Positions 1-7,985 of a DNA stretch of 14,653 nt are shown piece by piece. The stretch is from an uncultured beta proteobacterium. GTDB lineage: Bacteria > Pseudomonadota > Gammaproteobacteria > Burkholderiales > Burkholderiaceae_C. Each line of letters starts with the position of its first letter. The stretch's first letter is position 1. The stretch spans positions 1-14,653 of the forward strand of contig CAJASG010000228.1 of the NCBI GenBank assembly GCA_903944555.1. Reading direction: 5' to 3'. A program made the position numbers and the translations under genes. The notes under the pieces are model-generated. The model was not told the DNA's origin. It made no database searches and saw only the letters and a program-made list of their open reading frames with translations.

Positions 1-2
1 AC

Positions 3-131
3 CCCATTATTCCCAACAACTATCGCTCCATTGACGCGGGCGACGTGGCAAAAGCGTTGTTTAAAACCGTCAAGCGTGGACAACCCGGTGTCCACACACT
101 TCTGTCGGGAGCCATGCAAAGGCAGCCATAA
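3..131 (+). CDS. C-terminal end of a probable NAD(P)-binding oxidoreductase/epimerase (partial, starts outside window)
   Basis: The frame is open from the left edge and ends at TAA 129..131, giving 42 visible residues. The visible part runs from Pro-Ile-Ile-Pro through NNYRSIDAGDVAKAL to HTLLSGAMQRQP. The pattern 'YRxIDxxDVAxAL ... GVHxLLSGxMQ' is typical of the last helix and strand of short atypical-SDR proteins (NAD-dependent epimerase / NAD(P)H-binding, about 220 aa). The Rossmann domain, which would prove this, lies outside the window. The gene converges on dgoA with 5 bases between the two stop codons. Identification is by pattern only; that this frame is the coding one is more certain than the family. 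Confidence 0.55.
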   Translation, partial: PIIPNNYRSIDAGDVAKALFKTVKRGQPGVHTLLSGAMQRQP

Positions 132-136
132 CAGCG

Positions 137-775
137 TCAGTCGCGCGGTGACTGCCACGCCTGGACATACAGGCGCCCCTTGCGCAGCACCTCGGCCGCG
201 GAGTCACCTGGCGAAAAGAGGTGGCCGCCGATACCGAAGCCGGTGGCTCCAGCAGCACGCCACAGCGGCATACTTTCAGGCGTAATGCCGCCCACAGGCC
301 ACAAGTCGGTCCCGATGGGCAAGACCGACTTCAGCGCCTTCAGGCCTCCGTGGCCGAGCATTTCAGCCGGGAATACCTTGAGCGCATGGGCCCCGGCTTG
401 CAGCGCGGCAAAGGCTTCGCTGGGCGTGGCAACGCCGGGTGCGCACAACATGCCCCGCGCTGCGGCATGGGTGATCACCAGGGGATTGCAGTTGGGAGAC
501 ACCATCAAACGCCCCCCTGCCGCATGTACTGCGTCAACATCGGCAAGCGTCAACATCGTTCCGCCGCCGACCAGTGCATCGCCGGGCACCATGCGGGCCA
601 AAATCTCAATGCACTGCAAGGCCCCTGGGCGGTTCAACGGCACTTCCAGACAGCGAAAGCCGCTCTCAAACAATGCGTTGCCTATGGACGCTGCATTGGC
701 AGGCTCCAAGCCACGCAGGATTGCGACCAATGGCATTTGCCGGGTTTGCACCAGCAGTTCTTGTACCGTTTTCAT
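137..775 (-). CDS. dgoA: 2-dehydro-3-deoxy-6-phosphogalactonate aldolase
   Basis: The 212 aa protein is of the KDPG/KDPGal aldolase family (class I, cytosolic). It would cleave 2-dehydro-3-deoxy-6-phosphogalactonate into pyruvate and glyceraldehyde 3-phosphate, the last step of the De Ley-Doudoroff D-galactose route. The start MKTVQELL is followed by the family signature PLVAILRGL (residues 15-23). The catalytic Glu is at 44 (LEVPLNRP) and the Schiff-base Lys at 133 (ALKVFPAE); these match E. coli DgoA Glu37 and Lys126 with the same offset of seven. GGGTMLT (70-76) and GGITPES are the phosphate/pyruvate loops. The start codon overlaps the dgoK stop (ATGA), so translation is probably coupled. 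It is the last gene of the operon. LNRP plus the adjacent kinase favour KDPGal over KDPG as substrate. Confidence 0.93.
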   Translation of the reverse strand: MKTVQELLVQTRQMPLVAILRGLEPANAASIGNALFESGFRCLEVPLNRPGALQCIEILARMVPGDALVGGGTMLTLADVDAVHAAGGRLMVSPNCNPLVITHAAARGMLCAPGVATPSEAFAALQAGAHALKVFPAEMLGHGGLKALKSVLPIGTDLWPVGGITPESMPLWRAAGATGFGIGGHLFSPGDSAAEVLRKGRLYVQAWQSPRD

Positions 776-1683
776 AAAGACTTCCCATGGGCTTGGATAT
801 GGGCCATCGCCCCGACGAAGGCAGCCTGGGCGTCGATGACCTCGAAGGCAGCGCCTGACAGCGCGGCAGCGGCCTGGTAGCGCATGGCCAACGCAGGCGA
901 CCCGATTAACTTGAAGCTGGACCCCTTGGGTGATGCGGATGACTTGCGCACCACGTCCCCCAGCTCGGCGCCAATCAACACACCGCTGAGGTAGGACTGG
1001 GTGCTGCTGGCAGGCATGTCACCACAGACCACGCGGGCACGGCAGCCAAACAGCCGATGGCTTAGCGCGCCATGGTCGGACGCACGCACACCTTGTGCGA
1101 AAGCCGCATCGTCCCACACGGGCTCTGCATGGCCAGCGGCCGCAGCAACGGTTCCTTGCCGGATCAGCAAGTCAAACAACTCGCCTGTCATGTAGGTGCG
1201 CAACTGCACAATGCGCCCGGCCTGCAGCTCCACCCATTTGCTGTGGGTGCCTGGCAATACAAACCAGCCGCTGTGGTGGCCCAAGGTACAGGCACCCAGC
1301 AGTTGGGTTTCTTCACCGCGCATCACATCGGGCTCACCCCATTGGTTTCGCACGCAGTAGCCCGGAACGATCTGGCCCGCAATGCCGCCAAGCGGGTCGT
1401 TCACCGTCACCAAATGGTCGGGCAGATCCGCCAGCGCAACAGCTGCATCCAGATAAGGGGCCTCCTGCCAGCCCAAGGCGCTGCCCACCATGCCCGACAT
1501 CACCACCCGCGCCGGGTTGGCGTGCAAGCCCTTCAGGGCGGCGCGCAAGGCCAAAGGGAAACGCCCTTTGCAGGCCAACGCACCGTCGCCATCGTCCTGG
1601 CTGTGGGTGCAAGCACCCATTGCATCCAGGGCATAGGAACGCCGGTGTGTCGTGCCCCAATCGATTCCGACAAAAGCAGCCAC
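772..1683 (-). CDS. dgoK: 2-dehydro-3-deoxygalactonokinase
   Basis: The 303 aa sugar-acid kinase would phosphorylate 2-dehydro-3-deoxygalactonate with ATP to feed DgoA. Family signatures in order are DWGTTHRRSY (residues 8-17, phosphate-1 loop), MSGMVGS (62-68), DVMRGEETQ (119-127), LPGTHSKW (143-150) and TYMTGELF (163-170). All are characteristic of DgoK and intact. The start codon is GTG (1681..1683), three bases after the TAA of the upstream aldehyde dehydrogenase. The purine-rich stretch GGCGGGCTAAGGG spans that stop codon, so re-initiation by ribosomes ending the upstream gene is likely. The stop overlaps the dgoA start by four bases. Together with dgoA it forms the C6 (galactose) lower branch of the locus. 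Confidence 0.92.
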   Translation of the reverse strand: MAAFVGIDWGTTHRRSYALDAMGACTHSQDDGDGALACKGRFPLALRAALKGLHANPARVVMSGMVGSALGWQEAPYLDAAVALADLPDHLVTVNDPLGGIAGQIVPGYCVRNQWGEPDVMRGEETQLLGACTLGHHSGWFVLPGTHSKWVELQAGRIVQLRTYMTGELFDLLIRQGTVAAAAGHAEPVWDDAAFAQGVRASDHGALSHRLFGCRARVVCGDMPASSTQSYLSGVLIGAELGDVVRKSSASPKGSSFKLIGSPALAMRYQAAAALSGAAFEVIDAQAAFVGAMAHIQAHGKSL

Positions 1684-1686
1684 CCC

Positions 1687-3129
1687 TTAGCCCGCCACGT
1701 ACGCGGTTTTCACCGTGGTGAAGAACTCCTGCGCGTACTTGCCTTGTTCGCGGGAGCCATAACTGGAGCCTTTGCGGCCGCCAAACGGCACGTGGTAGTC
1801 CACGCCCGCGGTGGGCAGGTTCACCATCACCATGCCAGCTTGGGAATGGCGTTTGAAGTGGGTGGCGTATTTGAGCGAGGTGGTGGCAATACCGGCCGAC
1901 AGGCCAAACGGTGTGTCATTGGCCACCATCAACGCTTCCTCGTAGTCTTTCACGCGAATCACGCTGGCCACGGGTCCAAAAATTTCTTCGCGGTTGATCC
2001 GCATCGCAGGGGTGCTGTCCACAAACAAGGCCGGTGCCATGTAAAAACCCTCGGTGGCGCGGCTCAGGCGTTCACCCCCCAGTGCCAGCTGCGCACCTTC
2101 GGATTTACCGATCGCGATGTAGGACAGGTTTTGCTCCAGCTGGGCCTGTGATGCCACGGGGCCGATGTCGGTCCCGGCCTGGCAGGCGTCGCCCACCTGA
2201 ATCAAGGCCATGCGCCGCTGCATGGCCGCGACGAACTCCGGGTAAATGCGGTCCGTCACGATCAGGCGGCTGGAGGCGGTACAGCGCTGGCCGGTGGAGT
2301 AAAAACAACTCTGCACGCTGAGCTCTACGGCAAGGGCCAAGTCCGCATCGTCCAACACCACCTGGGGGTTTTTACCGCCCATTTCCAGTTGGACTTTCTT
2401 CATGTTGAGCGCGCAGGCCTGGGCAATGCGCTGGCCGACCCCCACCGAACCGGTAAAGCTGACTGCAGCAATGCCAGGGTGGTTCACCAGGGCATCCCCA
2501 ATGACGCTGCCACGCCCCATCACCAGATTGAACACCCCCGCAGGGAGGCCACTGCGGCTGATGATCTCCGCCAACGCCCAGGCACATCCGGGCACCAGGT
2601 CGGCAGGCTTGAGCACCACGCAGTTGCCATAGGCCAATGCAGGCGCCACTTTCCAGGCCGGTATGGCCATGGGAAAAGTCCACGGCGTGATCAAGCCGAC
2701 CACCCCCATGGGTTCGCGGGTGATTTCCACACCAATGCCGGGACGCACGGACGGCAAGATTTCCCCCGCCAGGCGCAAACACTCGCCCGCAAAGAATTTG
2801 AAAATATTGCCCGCACGCGCCGCCTCGCCCATGCCCTCGGCTTTCGTTTTACCTTCCTCACGCGCCAACAAGGTGCCCAGCTCTTCTTTGCGGGCCAGAA
2901 TTTCATTGCCAATTTTGTCCAGCGCATCCGAGCGCGCCTGGATGCCGCTGGTAGACCAGGCGGGAAAGGCGCGTTGCGCAGCGGCCACGGCATCGTTCAG
3001 CTGCGCCACATCGGCTTGGGCGTATTCGCCAATCACATCGTTCAGGTTCGACGGATTGATGTTGGGTGCGTACGTGTTGGAGGCAACCCATTCGCCCGCA
3101 ATCAGATTGTTATGTGATGTGTGTGTCAT
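1687..3129 (-). CDS. NAD(P)-dependent aldehyde dehydrogenase, probable 2,5-dioxovalerate (alpha-ketoglutarate semialdehyde) dehydrogenase
   Basis: The 480 aa protein is of the ALDH superfamily at full normal length. Its inferred reaction is oxidation of 2-oxoglutarate semialdehyde to 2-oxoglutarate, the last step of the oxidative L-arabinose route, because it follows the DHDPS-family dehydratase by six bases. Visible motifs are the cofactor Lys in VVLKPADLVPG (about 174), the FTGSVGVG loop (225-232), the general-base Glu249 in LEMGGKNP and the nucleophile Cys283 in STGQRCTAS. Near the C-terminus, EEIFGPVASV is also typical. One oddity: the oxyanion-hole motif normally PWNFP reads PWTFP (Thr151, codon 2677..2679). 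No Shine-Dalgarno sequence is visible before the ATG. The leader is only the stop codon of the upstream gene and an A-rich stretch, so expression probably depends on coupling. Exact substrate is inferred from context. Confidence 0.85.
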   Translation of the reverse strand: MTHTSHNNLIAGEWVASNTYAPNINPSNLNDVIGEYAQADVAQLNDAVAAAQRAFPAWSTSGIQARSDALDKIGNEILARKEELGTLLAREEGKTKAEGMGEAARAGNIFKFFAGECLRLAGEILPSVRPGIGVEITREPMGVVGLITPWTFPMAIPAWKVAPALAYGNCVVLKPADLVPGCAWALAEIISRSGLPAGVFNLVMGRGSVIGDALVNHPGIAAVSFTGSVGVGQRIAQACALNMKKVQLEMGGKNPQVVLDDADLALAVELSVQSCFYSTGQRCTASSRLIVTDRIYPEFVAAMQRRMALIQVGDACQAGTDIGPVASQAQLEQNLSYIAIGKSEGAQLALGGERLSRATEGFYMAPALFVDSTPAMRINREEIFGPVASVIRVKDYEEALMVANDTPFGLSAGIATTSLKYATHFKRHSQAGMVMVNLPTAGVDYHVPFGGRKGSSYGSREQGKYAQEFFTTVKTAYVAG

Positions 3130-3135
3130 GATTTT

Positions 3136-4071
3136 TTAAAAGGAAGAAGCCCAGCGAAAAACCAGCGGGTCCAGGCGGCGGGCCACCTCGATCAGCCCCG
3201 CGCGGGTGTCAGGGTGCATGGGTGCAAGCGGATGGCGCGGGGCCTCGCACGCGATCACCCCGCCCTCTTGCATCAAGGATTTGCAGGCCAGCAACCCGCT
3301 TTGGCGGTTCTCGTAATTGATCAGCGGCAACCACTGCTGGTACAGGGCCGCAGCCTCCTCGCGCCGGCCGGCAAAATGGGCATCCACAATCAGGCGGATG
3401 CCATCGGGGTAGGCACCTCCGGTCATGGCGCCGGTCGCCCCTGCATCCAGATCGGGCATCAAGGTAATGGCCTCTTCACCATCCCACGGGCCTTCAATCG
3501 CGTCGCCCCCCAGCCGAATCAGCTCCCGCAGCTTGGACGCGGCACCCGGTGTCTCGATCTTGAAGTACGACACCTGCTCTATTTCTTGGGCCATCCGTGC
3601 CAGGAATGCAGCAGAGAGGGTTGTGCCACTGACGGGCGCATCCTGGATCATGATGGGAATCGTCAGGGCGTCCGACAATCGCGCGAAGAATTCGTAGGTC
3701 TGGGACTCCGGCACCCGAATCGTGGCGCCATGGTAGGGCGGCATCACCATCACCATGGCAGCGCCCAGGGACTGGGCTTGCACGCTGCGCTGCACGCAGA
3801 CTTGGGTGCTGAAATGCGTGGTGGTGACGATCACCGGAACCCGGCCTTGGACGTGCTCCAAAATGGTTCGGGTCAGTACGTCGCGCTCAGCATCGGACAG
3901 GACAAACTGTTCGGAAAAATTGGCCAGAATACACAAGCCGCTGGAGCCCGCATCGATCATGAAATCGACGCACCGTTTCTGGCTCACCAGATCCAGCGCG
4001 CCCGACTCGGAAAAAGTGGTGGGAACCACCGGAAACACGCCTTTGAAACGTGCAGTTTTTACTATGTTCAT
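3136..4071 (-). CDS. DHDPS-family lyase, probable L-2-keto-3-deoxyarabonate dehydratase
   Basis: The 311 aa protein is of the dihydrodipicolinate synthase / N-acetylneuraminate lyase family, a TIM-barrel class I enzyme. The Schiff-base Lys171 sits in SYFKIETPG. The N-terminal FKGVFPVVPTTF (9-20) and GLCILANFSEQFVLSDAER (45-63) match the family entry and carboxylate-binding loops. The usual DHDPS tyrosine motif (YNxPxxT) is replaced by IQDAPVSGTT (142-151), which argues against lysine biosynthesis and for a sugar-acid dehydratase. In the Azospirillum-type L-arabinose pathway a protein of this family converts L-2-keto-3-deoxyarabonate to 2-oxoglutarate semialdehyde, the substrate expected for the next gene. 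AAGG stands six bases before the ATG. An aldolase acting on the same keto-deoxy acid is the alternative. Confidence 0.82.
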   Translation of the reverse strand: MNIVKTARFKGVFPVVPTTFSESGALDLVSQKRCVDFMIDAGSSGLCILANFSEQFVLSDAERDVLTRTILEHVQGRVPVIVTTTHFSTQVCVQRSVQAQSLGAAMVMVMPPYHGATIRVPESQTYEFFARLSDALTIPIMIQDAPVSGTTLSAAFLARMAQEIEQVSYFKIETPGAASKLRELIRLGGDAIEGPWDGEEAITLMPDLDAGATGAMTGGAYPDGIRLIVDAHFAGRREEAAALYQQWLPLINYENRQSGLLACKSLMQEGGVIACEAPRHPLAPMHPDTRAGLIEVARRLDPLVFRWASSF

Positions 4072-4098
4072 AGAGGACCTTATTCAGTCAGAGACTGC

Positions 4099-5292
4099 TT
4101 ATTTCTTTTTGTTGTAGACATCCACGCACACTGCGGCCAACAGCACCAGGCCCTTGATCACCTGCTGGTAGTCAATACCGATGCCCATGATGGACATGCC
4201 GTTGTTCATCACACCCATGATGAAAGCCCCAATGACGGCGCCCAACACCTTGCCCACCCCACCGGAGGCGGAAGCGCCGCCGATGAAGCACGCGGCAATC
4301 ACATCCAACTCAAACCCCAGGCCGGCCTTGGGTGTGGCAGTATTCAACCGTGCAGCGAAGATAAGGCCGGCCAACGCCGCCAGCACGCCCATGTTGATGA
4401 AGGTGTAGAAGGTCAAACGCTCGGTGTTGATGCCCGACAGGCGCGCCGCTTTTTCATTGCCCCCCAAGGCGTAAATGCGCCGCCCCACCGTGGTTTTGGA
4501 GGTTACAAAGTCGTAGACCAGCATCAACAGCAGCATCACTATCAGAACATTGGGCAAACCCCGGTACGAGGACAGCAGGTAGCTGAACGCCGCAATCATG
4601 GACGCGAACACCAGATTCTTCAAAATGAAGAAGACATAGGGCTCGTTCTCCATCCCGTGTTTGGCCCGATCGGCGCGCCCCTTTACTTTGGTCACCAGCA
4701 GCACCAGGGCCAAGGCCAAACCAATCACCAGCGAGGTGATGCGCAAGCCCTCACCCGCAAACGGATCGGGGATGAAGCCGGTGCTGAGCAACTGGAACTC
4801 CTCCGGGAAGGGGCCCACGGATGCACCCTGCAGCACCACCAATGCCAAGCCCTTGAAGACCAGCATGCCCGCCAATGTCACGATGAAGGAGGGGATTTTG
4901 TAAAACGCCACCCAGTAGCCCTGCGCCGCACCAATAACGCCACCCAGCGCCAGGCAAATCATGGCGGCGGGCACAAAGTGCATGTGGTACTCCACCATCA
5001 GCACAGCCGCCACCGCGCCAATGAAGCCGCTGACCGACCCGACGGACAGGTCAATGTGCCCGGCCACAATCACCAGCAACATGCCCAATGCCATGACGAT
5101 GATGTAGCTGTTTTGCAGAATCAGGTTGGTCAGATTCAGCGGCTGAAACAAGGTGCCGTTGGTCATCACCTGAAAGAACGCCATGATGGCGACCAGCGAG
5201 ATCAGCAAGCCGTATTCACGCAGGTGGTTTTTTAAAAAGGACATGCTGCTGACGGACGAGTCGGCCTGTGCGCTTGTCAATGTTGTTGCCAT
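4099..5292 (-). CDS. gguB: Multiple-monosaccharide ABC transporter permease (GguB/MmsB type)
   Basis: The 397 aa integral inner-membrane protein is of the RbsC/XylH permease family (BPD_transp_2). Hydrophobic segments start near residue 28 and repeat through the C-terminus, consistent with about ten membrane spans. The family motif GHIDLSVGS is at 78-86. A conserved cytoplasmic loop (GGNEKAARLSGIN) and the closing segments FIGGASASGGVGKVLGAVIG and NNGMSIMGIGIDYQQVIKG match GguB/XylH-type permeases. The extra hydrophilic stretch in the middle (KVKGRADRAKHG) is also seen in this subfamily. ATG follows the gguA stop by one base, with AGGAG inside the gguA end. It should form a homodimer channel with GguA for ChvE-bound sugars. 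Confidence 0.92.
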   Translation of the reverse strand: MATTLTSAQADSSVSSMSFLKNHLREYGLLISLVAIMAFFQVMTNGTLFQPLNLTNLILQNSYIIVMALGMLLVIVAGHIDLSVGSVSGFIGAVAAVLMVEYHMHFVPAAMICLALGGVIGAAQGYWVAFYKIPSFIVTLAGMLVFKGLALVVLQGASVGPFPEEFQLLSTGFIPDPFAGEGLRITSLVIGLALALVLLVTKVKGRADRAKHGMENEPYVFFILKNLVFASMIAAFSYLLSSYRGLPNVLIVMLLLMLVYDFVTSKTTVGRRIYALGGNEKAARLSGINTERLTFYTFINMGVLAALAGLIFAARLNTATPKAGLGFELDVIAACFIGGASASGGVGKVLGAVIGAFIMGVMNNGMSIMGIGIDYQQVIKGLVLLAAVCVDVYNKKK

Positions 5293-5293
5293 A

Positions 5294-6826
5294 TCAGTTC
5301 ACTCCTGAAGTCACGATGGACCGCATAATTTTTTCCTGGGATGCCTCTGCAGCAGAAAACTCGGCCACAAAAGCGCCTTCATTGAGCACGCAAATTCGGT
5401 CACACATACCCAACAGCTCGGGCATCTCGGAGGAGATCATCAGCACGCATTTACCTTCGGCTGCCAGTTGGGCGATGATGGTGTAAATCTCGTACTTGGC
5501 ACCCACGTCAATGCCACGGGTGGGCTCATCCAGGATGAGCACCTCGGGGTCGGAGAAGAGCCACTTGCTCAGCACCACTTTTTGCTGGTTACCACCCGAC
5601 AAATTAACCGTGCGGGCAAACACATCGGGGCTGCGGATGTTGAGCTTGCGGCGGTAGTCCTCGGCCACGGAAAACTCGCGCCCCTCATCGATCACCGTGC
5701 GGCGCGATACCGCACCCAGGTTCGCCAGCGTGGTGTTCCAGGCAATGGTTTCATCCAGCACCAGCCCGTAGCCTTTGCGGTCTTCGGTCACATAGGCAAT
5801 GCCATGCCCAATCGCTTTTTGGACGGTGCTGGTATCAATTTCCTTGCCATGCATGAGCACGCATCCACTGATGCGTTGACCGTAGGTACGCCCGAAAATG
5901 CTCATCGCCAGCTCGGTGCGCCCTGCACCCATCAAGCCCGCAATGCCCACGATCTCACCACGGTTGACATGCAGGTCAACGCCTTTGATGACTTGCCGGT
6001 CCGCGTGTTCCTCGTGGTGCACTTTCCAGTTCCTGATCTCAAAGACTTTCTCACCCACATTGGGCGTCCGCTTGGGGTAGCGGTCGGCCATCTCACGCCC
6101 CACCATGTGCTTGATCACCGTGTCTTCGCTGATCACATGGTCTTTGCACTCCAGCGTGGCAACCGTCACCCCATCGCGCAACACCGTGATGGCATCGGCC
6201 ACCTTGGAAATTTCATTGAGCTTGTGCGAAATCAGGATGCACGCAATGCCCTGGCTTTTCAGCTCCAGCAACAGCTCCATCAGAGCATCACTGTCGGTCT
6301 CATTCAGGCTGGCGGTGGGCTCATCCAGAATCAGGAGTTTGACCTCTTTGGACAAGGCCTTGGCGATCTCGATGAGCTGCTGTTTGCCAACGCCCAGATT
6401 GGTAATCAGGGTCGTGGGCGACTCCTTCAAACCCACTTTGTGCAGCAGGGCCTGGGTCTTCACATGGGAAATATTCCAGTCGATCACGCCCCTGCGTGCC
6501 TGTTCGTTGCCTAGAAAAATATTCTCGGTAATGGAGAGCAGCGGTACCAGCGCCAACTCCTGGTGGATGATGATGATGCCGGTGTGTTCGCTGTCCGCAA
6601 TGCCTTTGAAGCGGCACTCCTGGCCCATAAAACGAATTTCACCTTCATAGTCTCCATACGGGTACACCCCACTCAGAACTTTCATCAGAGTGGACTTGCC
6701 AGCCCCGTTTTCCCCCACGATGGCATGAATTTGACCTGCGTGCACCGTCAGGTTGACATCGCGCAGTGCCTTCACGCCATGGAATGATTTTTTCATTCCC
6801 CGCATTTCAAGAATGGGTTCCGACAT
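5294..6826 (-). CDS. gguA: Multiple-monosaccharide ABC transporter ATP-binding protein (GguA/MmsA type)
   Basis: The 510 aa tandem ABC ATPase energises the ChvE-GguB sugar importer at the inner membrane face. The first half has Walker [10 protein letters not shown] (38-46), the subfamily form of the signature ([15 protein letters not shown] instead of LSGGQ) and Walker [16 protein letters not shown]. The second half has a degenerate Walker A ([10 protein letters not shown]), an intact signature ([15 protein letters not shown]) and Walker [16 protein letters not shown]. This asymmetry is normal for sugar ATPases of the RbsA/XylG/GguA group. The start MSEPILEM at 6826 is chosen because AGAGG lies five bases upstream. 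The frame stays open for 20 further codons upstream, but those run through the hairpin and are rejected. The stop is one base from the gguB ATG. Confidence 0.93.
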   Translation of the reverse strand: MSEPILEMRGMKKSFHGVKALRDVNLTVHAGQIHAIVGENGAGKSTLMKVLSGVYPYGDYEGEIRFMGQECRFKGIADSEHTGIIIIHQELALVPLLSITENIFLGNEQARRGVIDWNISHVKTQALLHKVGLKESPTTLITNLGVGKQQLIEIAKALSKEVKLLILDEPTASLNETDSDALMELLLELKSQGIACILISHKLNEISKVADAITVLRDGVTVATLECKDHVISEDTVIKHMVGREMADRYPKRTPNVGEKVFEIRNWKVHHEEHADRQVIKGVDLHVNRGEIVGIAGLMGAGRTELAMSIFGRTYGQRISGCVLMHGKEIDTSTVQKAIGHGIAYVTEDRKGYGLVLDETIAWNTTLANLGAVSRRTVIDEGREFSVAEDYRRKLNIRSPDVFARTVNLSGGNQQKVVLSKWLFSDPEVLILDEPTRGIDVGAKYEIYTIIAQLAAEGKCVLMISSEMPELLGMCDRICVLNEGAFVAEFSAAEASQEKIMRSIVTSGVN

Positions 6827-6843
6827 ATTGCCTCTAAAAATGT

Positions 6844-6878
6844 AAAAGGGCCCTGCGCGTCTCGGCACAGGGCCTTTT
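6844..6878 (-). terminator. Intercistronic hairpin between chvE and gguA (partial terminator / mRNA-stabilising stem)
   Basis: On the transcribed (minus) strand the arms are AAAAGGCCCTG and CAGGGCCCTTTT. They pair over 11 positions with one unpaired base, around a loop of 12 bases, followed by TTTTACATTTTT. It lies in the only large gap (69 bases) of an otherwise 0-30-base-spaced operon, 17 bases after the chvE stop. Such a stem after a binding-protein gene commonly lowers read-through and protects the upstream mRNA, so that the binding protein outnumbers the membrane components. That role here is inference; the stem itself is seen directly. Confidence 0.7.
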
Positions 6879-6895
6879 CGATTCAATTCAAGCGC

Positions 6896-7972
6896 TTACT
6901 TCAGCTGCTCTTCCTTGATGTAGCCACTGCCCACCAACACCTGTTTGTAATTGGACAGGTCCACGCTGACCGGCTTGAGCAAATAGGACGGAACCACTTT
7001 GACCTTGTTGTTGTAGGTCTTGGTGTCGTTGATCTCCACTTTTTTGCCACTCATCATGGCATCCACCATGCCGGCCGTAACCTTGGCCAGCTCGCGGGTG
7101 TCTTTGAACACGGTGGAGTACTGCTCTTTGCGGATGATGGACTTGACCGAGGGCACTTCAGCATCCTGGCCACTCACAAAGGCCATGGCTTGTTTGCCAC
7201 TGCCGTAACCCACGCCTTTAAGGGCGGACAAAATGCCAATACTGATGCCATCGTAGGGCGACAAAACGGCATCCAGGTGGGCTTTGCCGTAGTAGGCGCT
7301 CAACAGGTTTTCCATGCGCGCCTGGGCCACGGCGCCATCCCAACGCAGGGTGGAGACCTTGGTCATACCCAACTGCTTACTCTGCACCACCAACTTGCCT
7401 TTGTCGATGTACGGCTGCAACACCGACATCGCGCCGTCATAGAAGAAGAAGGCATTGTTGTCGTCGGAAGAGCCGCCAAACAGTTCAATATTGAATGGGC
7501 CTTTGCCCTCTTTCAGACCCAGCGCTTTTTCCAGCGACTGGGCTTGCAACACACCCACCTGGAAGTTATCAAACGTGGCGTAGTAGTCCACATTCTTGCT
7601 GCCAACGATCAAGCGGTCATACGACACGACCTTGATGCCCTTGTCCGCCGCCTTTTGCAGTGCGTTGGACAGCGTGGTGCCATCAATGGCCGCAATCACC
7701 AGGACTTTCACCCCTTTGGTGATCATGTTTTCGATTTGGGCCAACTGGTTGGGGATATCGTCGTCTGCAAACTGCAAATCGGCTTTGTACCCTTTGGCGG
7801 CCAAGGCGCTCACCATGCTGTTGCCATCGCTGATCCAGCGTGTGGAGCTCTTGGTGGGCATGGAGACACCCACCATGCCTTTGTCCTGTGCGTGGGCCAT
7901 CGGCGTGCCGATGGCAAAACCCAGTGCCAAGCCAGCGACAAGTGTCTTCAATGTCGTTCTACGTGTTTTCAA
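6896..7972 (-). CDS. chvE: Multiple-monosaccharide ABC transporter periplasmic binding protein (ChvE type), TTG start
   Basis: The 358 aa secreted protein is of the periplasmic binding protein type 1 family and resembles Agrobacterium ChvE, which binds galactose, arabinose, glucose, xylose and related aldoses. The signal peptide is KTRR, a hydrophobic stretch and a cleavage site after PMAHA (about residue 28). Mature-protein landmarks are [55 protein letters not shown] and [10 protein letters not shown]. The start is taken as TTG at 7970..7972, because a perfect CAGGAG lies seven bases upstream and the signal peptide then has normal length. An ATG at 8006..8008 (12 codons longer) has a weaker ribosome site. 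An upstream TTG at 8066..8068 would fall in the promoter. First gene of the seven-gene operon, divergent from the LysR gene. Confidence 0.92.
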   Translation of the reverse strand: MKTRRTTLKTLVAGLALGFAIGTPMAHAQDKGMVGVSMPTKSSTRWISDGNSMVSALAAKGYKADLQFADDDIPNQLAQIENMITKGVKVLVIAAIDGTTLSNALQKAADKGIKVVSYDRLIVGSKNVDYYATFDNFQVGVLQAQSLEKALGLKEGKGPFNIELFGGSSDDNNAFFFYDGAMSVLQPYIDKGKLVVQSKQLGMTKVSTLRWDGAVAQARMENLLSAYYGKAHLDAVLSPYDGISIGILSALKGVGYGSGKQAMAFVSGQDAEVPSVKSIIRKEQYSTVFKDTRELAKVTAGMVDAMMSGKKVEINDTKTYNNKVKVVPSYLLKPVSVDLSNYKQVLVGSGYIKEEQLK

Positions 7973-7979
7973 AATGTGT

Positions 7980-7985
7980 CTCCTG
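7980..7985 (-). promoter_or_regulatory. chvE: Shine-Dalgarno sequence deciding the chvE TTG start
   Basis: CAGGAG on the minus strand stands seven bases before a TTG codon. No upstream in-frame ATG has a comparably good site, so this fixes the start of chvE and implies a non-ATG start for what should be the most abundant protein of the operon. Confidence 0.7.

Noticed and set aside
134..160. Weak stem-loop (GCGT-CAGTC ... GACTG-CC-ACGC) at the dgoA / epimerase junction
   Set aside because: It lies mostly inside the dgoA 3' end, has a bulge and no T tract on either strand; not convincing as a terminator.
3738..3760. Repetitive CACCATCACCATCACCATGG run
   Set aside because: It is simply the codons of Met-Val-Met-Val-Met-Pro in the minus-strand DHDPS-family gene.
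3121..5235. Very long + strand open frame (704 codons) opposite the DHDPS-family gene and gguB
   Set aside because: It is His/Gln-rich low-complexity translation typical of the antisense of GC-rich genes, shows no domain, and the minus-strand genes it covers are clear family members with ribosome sites.
6827..6886. 20-codon upstream extension of gguA
   Set aside because: It reads through the intercistronic hairpin; AGAGG just before 6826 gives a better start.
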